Positions 62,642 through 64,000 of a stretch of DNA of 64,000 bases are shown one piece after another (position 1 is the first letter of the stretch; each line of letters begins with the position of its first letter). The position numbers and the translations under genes were made by a program. The notes beneath the pieces are model-generated. The model had not been told where the DNA came from, did not search any database, and saw only the letters and a program-made list of their open reading frames with translations. This stretch comes from an uncultured Faecalibacterium sp. (GTDB lineage Bacteria; Bacillota; Clostridia; Oscillospirales; Ruminococcaceae), in the NCBI GenBank assembly GCA_934539245.1, contig CAKTCK010000004.1:1-64000 (forward strand), written 5' to 3'.

Positions 62642-63693
62642 TTCGTTTCCTCTCTGGGGCAAAGTGTCTGCAACAGCACCTCCATAGAGCCGCCGCAGGC
62701 AGCAATGGCCGCATCCTCGTTTTTGCCGTCAGCCGAAAGCTGTAAGCATTGCAGGGCGGGCACAGCCTGTGCCAACAGCTTCTGAGCAGCCTGTACCGTG
62801 TAATGCTCCATAATGCCGCCGCCCACACTGCCCACGGTACTGCCATCGGGCAGAATGAGCATTTTTGCACCCACATCCCGCGGGGTAGAGCCATGCCGCG
62901 CAACGATGGTAGCCAGCACCGCCGGGGTATGGGCTTTTTCTGCCTGCACCATCGCATCCAGCAATGCGATGGGATAGCCCTCGGTCTGGGGGCGGGCGTT
63001 CTTGATCTGCACGATCTGAGCCAGAATGGAAAGCGCGATCTCCGCAGCGGTCTGCGCGCCGATGGCAAGGCCGATGGGTGCGCAGAGCGACTCCACTCGC
63101 TGACTGTCCAGACCGCTCTCCAACAGCTGACGGCGCACCAATGCGGCACGGCCACGACTGCCCATCATGCCCACATAGGCCGCAGGCTTTTGCAGGATCT
63201 GGGTAAGGCAATCCAGATCAAAGGCGTGGGAGCGGGTCAGTACCGCAAAATAGGTCTCGGCCCCGCCGGGCACATCCTGAAGCGCCTGTGCAAAGGGGGC
63301 ACAGAGCACGGTATCCGCTCCGGCGGCGCGCAGCTGCTGGGCAAATTCTTCCCGGTCATCTATGGCAAGCACCGGCAAGCCGAGAAGCTTTGCCTGCTTT
63401 ACAAGGGCAGTCGCCACATGACCGCCGCCGCAGACTACCAACTGCGGAACCGCACCAAAGCGCTCGGCAAATACTCGCTGCCCGTCCAGTGTAAGAAAGC
63501 CCGTAGCGGTACAGTCTTGCAAAGCGGCAAGCTGACGCTGCAAAAGCCCAGCGCTCGGGGTCTGCCACAGGGCATCTCCGTCCCGCAGCAGCAGCTGACT
63601 GCCTGTCTCTGTGCCTTCCAGCACGGTAGCCAGCGTATAGCTGCCGGTCTGGTTTGTATCTTGCAGAACGTCTGCAAGCGTTTGTCTGTTCAT
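62638..63693 (-). CDS. XdhC/CoxI family molybdenum-hydroxylase accessory protein, domains in reverse order
   Basis: XdhC proteins insert the sulfurated molybdenum cofactor into hydroxylases. In this 351-residue protein the Rossmann XdhC_C domain comes first (PQLVVCGGGHVATALVKQAKLLG near residue 84, then PAAYVGMMGSRGR and LCAPIGLAIGAQTAAEIALSILAQI). The CoxI-like PF02625 segment comes last (TPAVLATIVARHGSTPRDVGAKMLI, residues about 258-282, then GSVGGGIME). The usual order is the opposite. GAGGGAGAG precedes the ATG. Confidence 0.87.
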   Translation of the reverse strand: MNRQTLADVLQDTNQTGSYTLATVLEGTETGSQLLLRDGDALWQTPSAGLLQRQLAALQDCTATGFLTLDGQRVFAERFGAVPQLVVCGGGHVATALVKQAKLLGLPVLAIDDREEFAQQLRAAGADTVLCAPFAQALQDVPGGAETYFAVLTRSHAFDLDCLTQILQKPAAYVGMMGSRGRAALVRRQLLESGLDSQRVESLCAPIGLAIGAQTAAEIALSILAQIVQIKNARPQTEGYPIALLDAMVQAEKAHTPAVLATIVARHGSTPRDVGAKMLILPDGSTVGSVGGGIMEHYTVQAAQKLLAQAVPALQCLQLSADGKNEDAAIAACGGSMEVLLQTLCPREETK

Positions 63694-63712
63694 TGGTGTT
63701 TCTCTCCCTCTG

Positions 63713-63943
63713 TTATTGCTCCACAGGCGTTACCTTATCAAACTGTGTTTGGTCCAGTGCTGCCTGCCAGCTCTGCCAGTCCTCCGGCAGCATCCGCCAT
63801 GCAAGCCCGCACCCCGCCGAGATCTCACGCGGCAGCGGGATCAGCCGTCCGGGCACCTGTCGGGCATGGCATTGCTTTTCCCACTCCATAGCTTCTAAGG
63901 TGGTACGGAAGGAAAGCACGATATAGCTTCGTTTTATTCGCAT
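63713..63943 (-). CDS. DUF3343 putative Se/S carrier-like protein
   Basis: The 76-residue protein has YIVLSFRTTLEAMEWEK, then RLIPLPREISAGCGLAWR, the PxPRxxSxxCGxxxR signature of DUF3343. These proteins are thought to carry sulfur or selenium in molybdenum-hydroxylase maturation. GGGAG lies 5 nt before ATG 63943. It overlaps the end of the next upstream gene by 10 bp. Confidence 0.85.
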   Translation of the reverse strand: MRIKRSYIVLSFRTTLEAMEWEKQCHARQVPGRLIPLPREISAGCGLAWRMLPEDWQSWQAALDQTQFDKVTPVEQ

Positions 63944-63999
63944 AAAAGCTCCCGGGCAAGTGCGCAAACTGCCTGCGCCGCCTGCTGCACCTCCTGTTC
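63934..63999 (-). CDS. C-terminal end of a gene running off the window edge
   Basis: A minus-strand frame is open from 63999 to TAA at 63934 and reads EQEVQQAAQAVCALARELLCE. It overlaps the DUF3343 start by 10 bp, a normal arrangement in a coupled operon. In related clusters a PLP-dependent aminotransferase/cysteine desulfurase often stands here, but 21 residues cannot show that. Confidence 0.45.
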   Translation of the reverse strand, partial: EQEVQQAAQAVCALARELLCE

Positions 64000-64000
64000 G

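Overview
The window is a gene-dense (about 57% GC by eye) bacterial chromosome segment with almost entirely housekeeping content. Gene orders typical of Firmicutes, including clusters shared with Bacillus and Clostridia, identify a clostridial Firmicute. A T-box tyrS leader, archaeal-type asd, oxaloacetate carboxyltransferase genes, RemA, YqzL, SpoVM, SpoIIIAA-AH and a SipL-like SPOCS/LysM protein all fit this. GC content and codon use suggest the Oscillospiraceae/Ruminococcaceae (Faecalibacterium-Subdoligranulum neighbourhood), but that placement is inference. I saw no prophage, integrated element, CRISPR array, rRNA or tRNA gene.

Layout. 1-1290: end of rpsB, then tsf. 1355-3358 (-): membrane-anchored glycerophosphodiesterase. 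3683-6854: three-gene 12S/1.3S/5S transcarboxylase-like biotin cluster. 7055-7396: orphan transposase-type HTH protein. 7675-19926: yicC-remA-gmk-priA-def-fmt-rsmB-rlmN-prpC-prkC-rsgA-thiN, closed by a 26-codon spoVM. 20047-21564: sipL-like gene behind a sigma-E-like promoter. 21994-24000: ligA. 24158-28838: spoIIIAA-AH, with a sigma-E-like -10. 29128-39550: yqhY(asp23)-nusB-tsaD paralogue-xseA-xseB-ispA-DUF212-dxs-tlyA-nadK-argR-recN. 39585-41156: Tyr T-box and tyrS. 41281-46000 (-): asd-dapA-dapB-capA-ACT protein. 46168-50097: queA-tgt-yajC and two membrane proteins. 50172-52799: radA and a Xer-type recombinase. 52887-53423: AT-rich, gene-free. 53462-60328 (-): amidase, and the phoH-ybeY-era-yqzL-recO-mutS2 operon. 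60581-61398: padR-DUF2812 with twin operators. 61559-61753: small Cys-rich protein. 61826-63999 (-): selenium-dependent molybdenum hydroxylase maturation genes, running off the window edge.

How the genes fit together. The first half couples translation (S2, EF-Ts, deformylase, formyltransferase, RsmB, RlmN, RsgA) with Ser/Thr phospho-signalling (PrkC/PrpC). The sporulation genes (SpoVM and SipL at the forespore surface, SpoIIIA channel, possible SpoIIM) imply an endospore programme or its remains. The spoIVB-spo0A pair that often follows recN is not there. The transcarboxylase-like cluster, lacking a decarboxylase sodium pump, is the most unusual metabolic unit. Two genes (spoVM, yqzL) are very small and were recognised from sequence and context.
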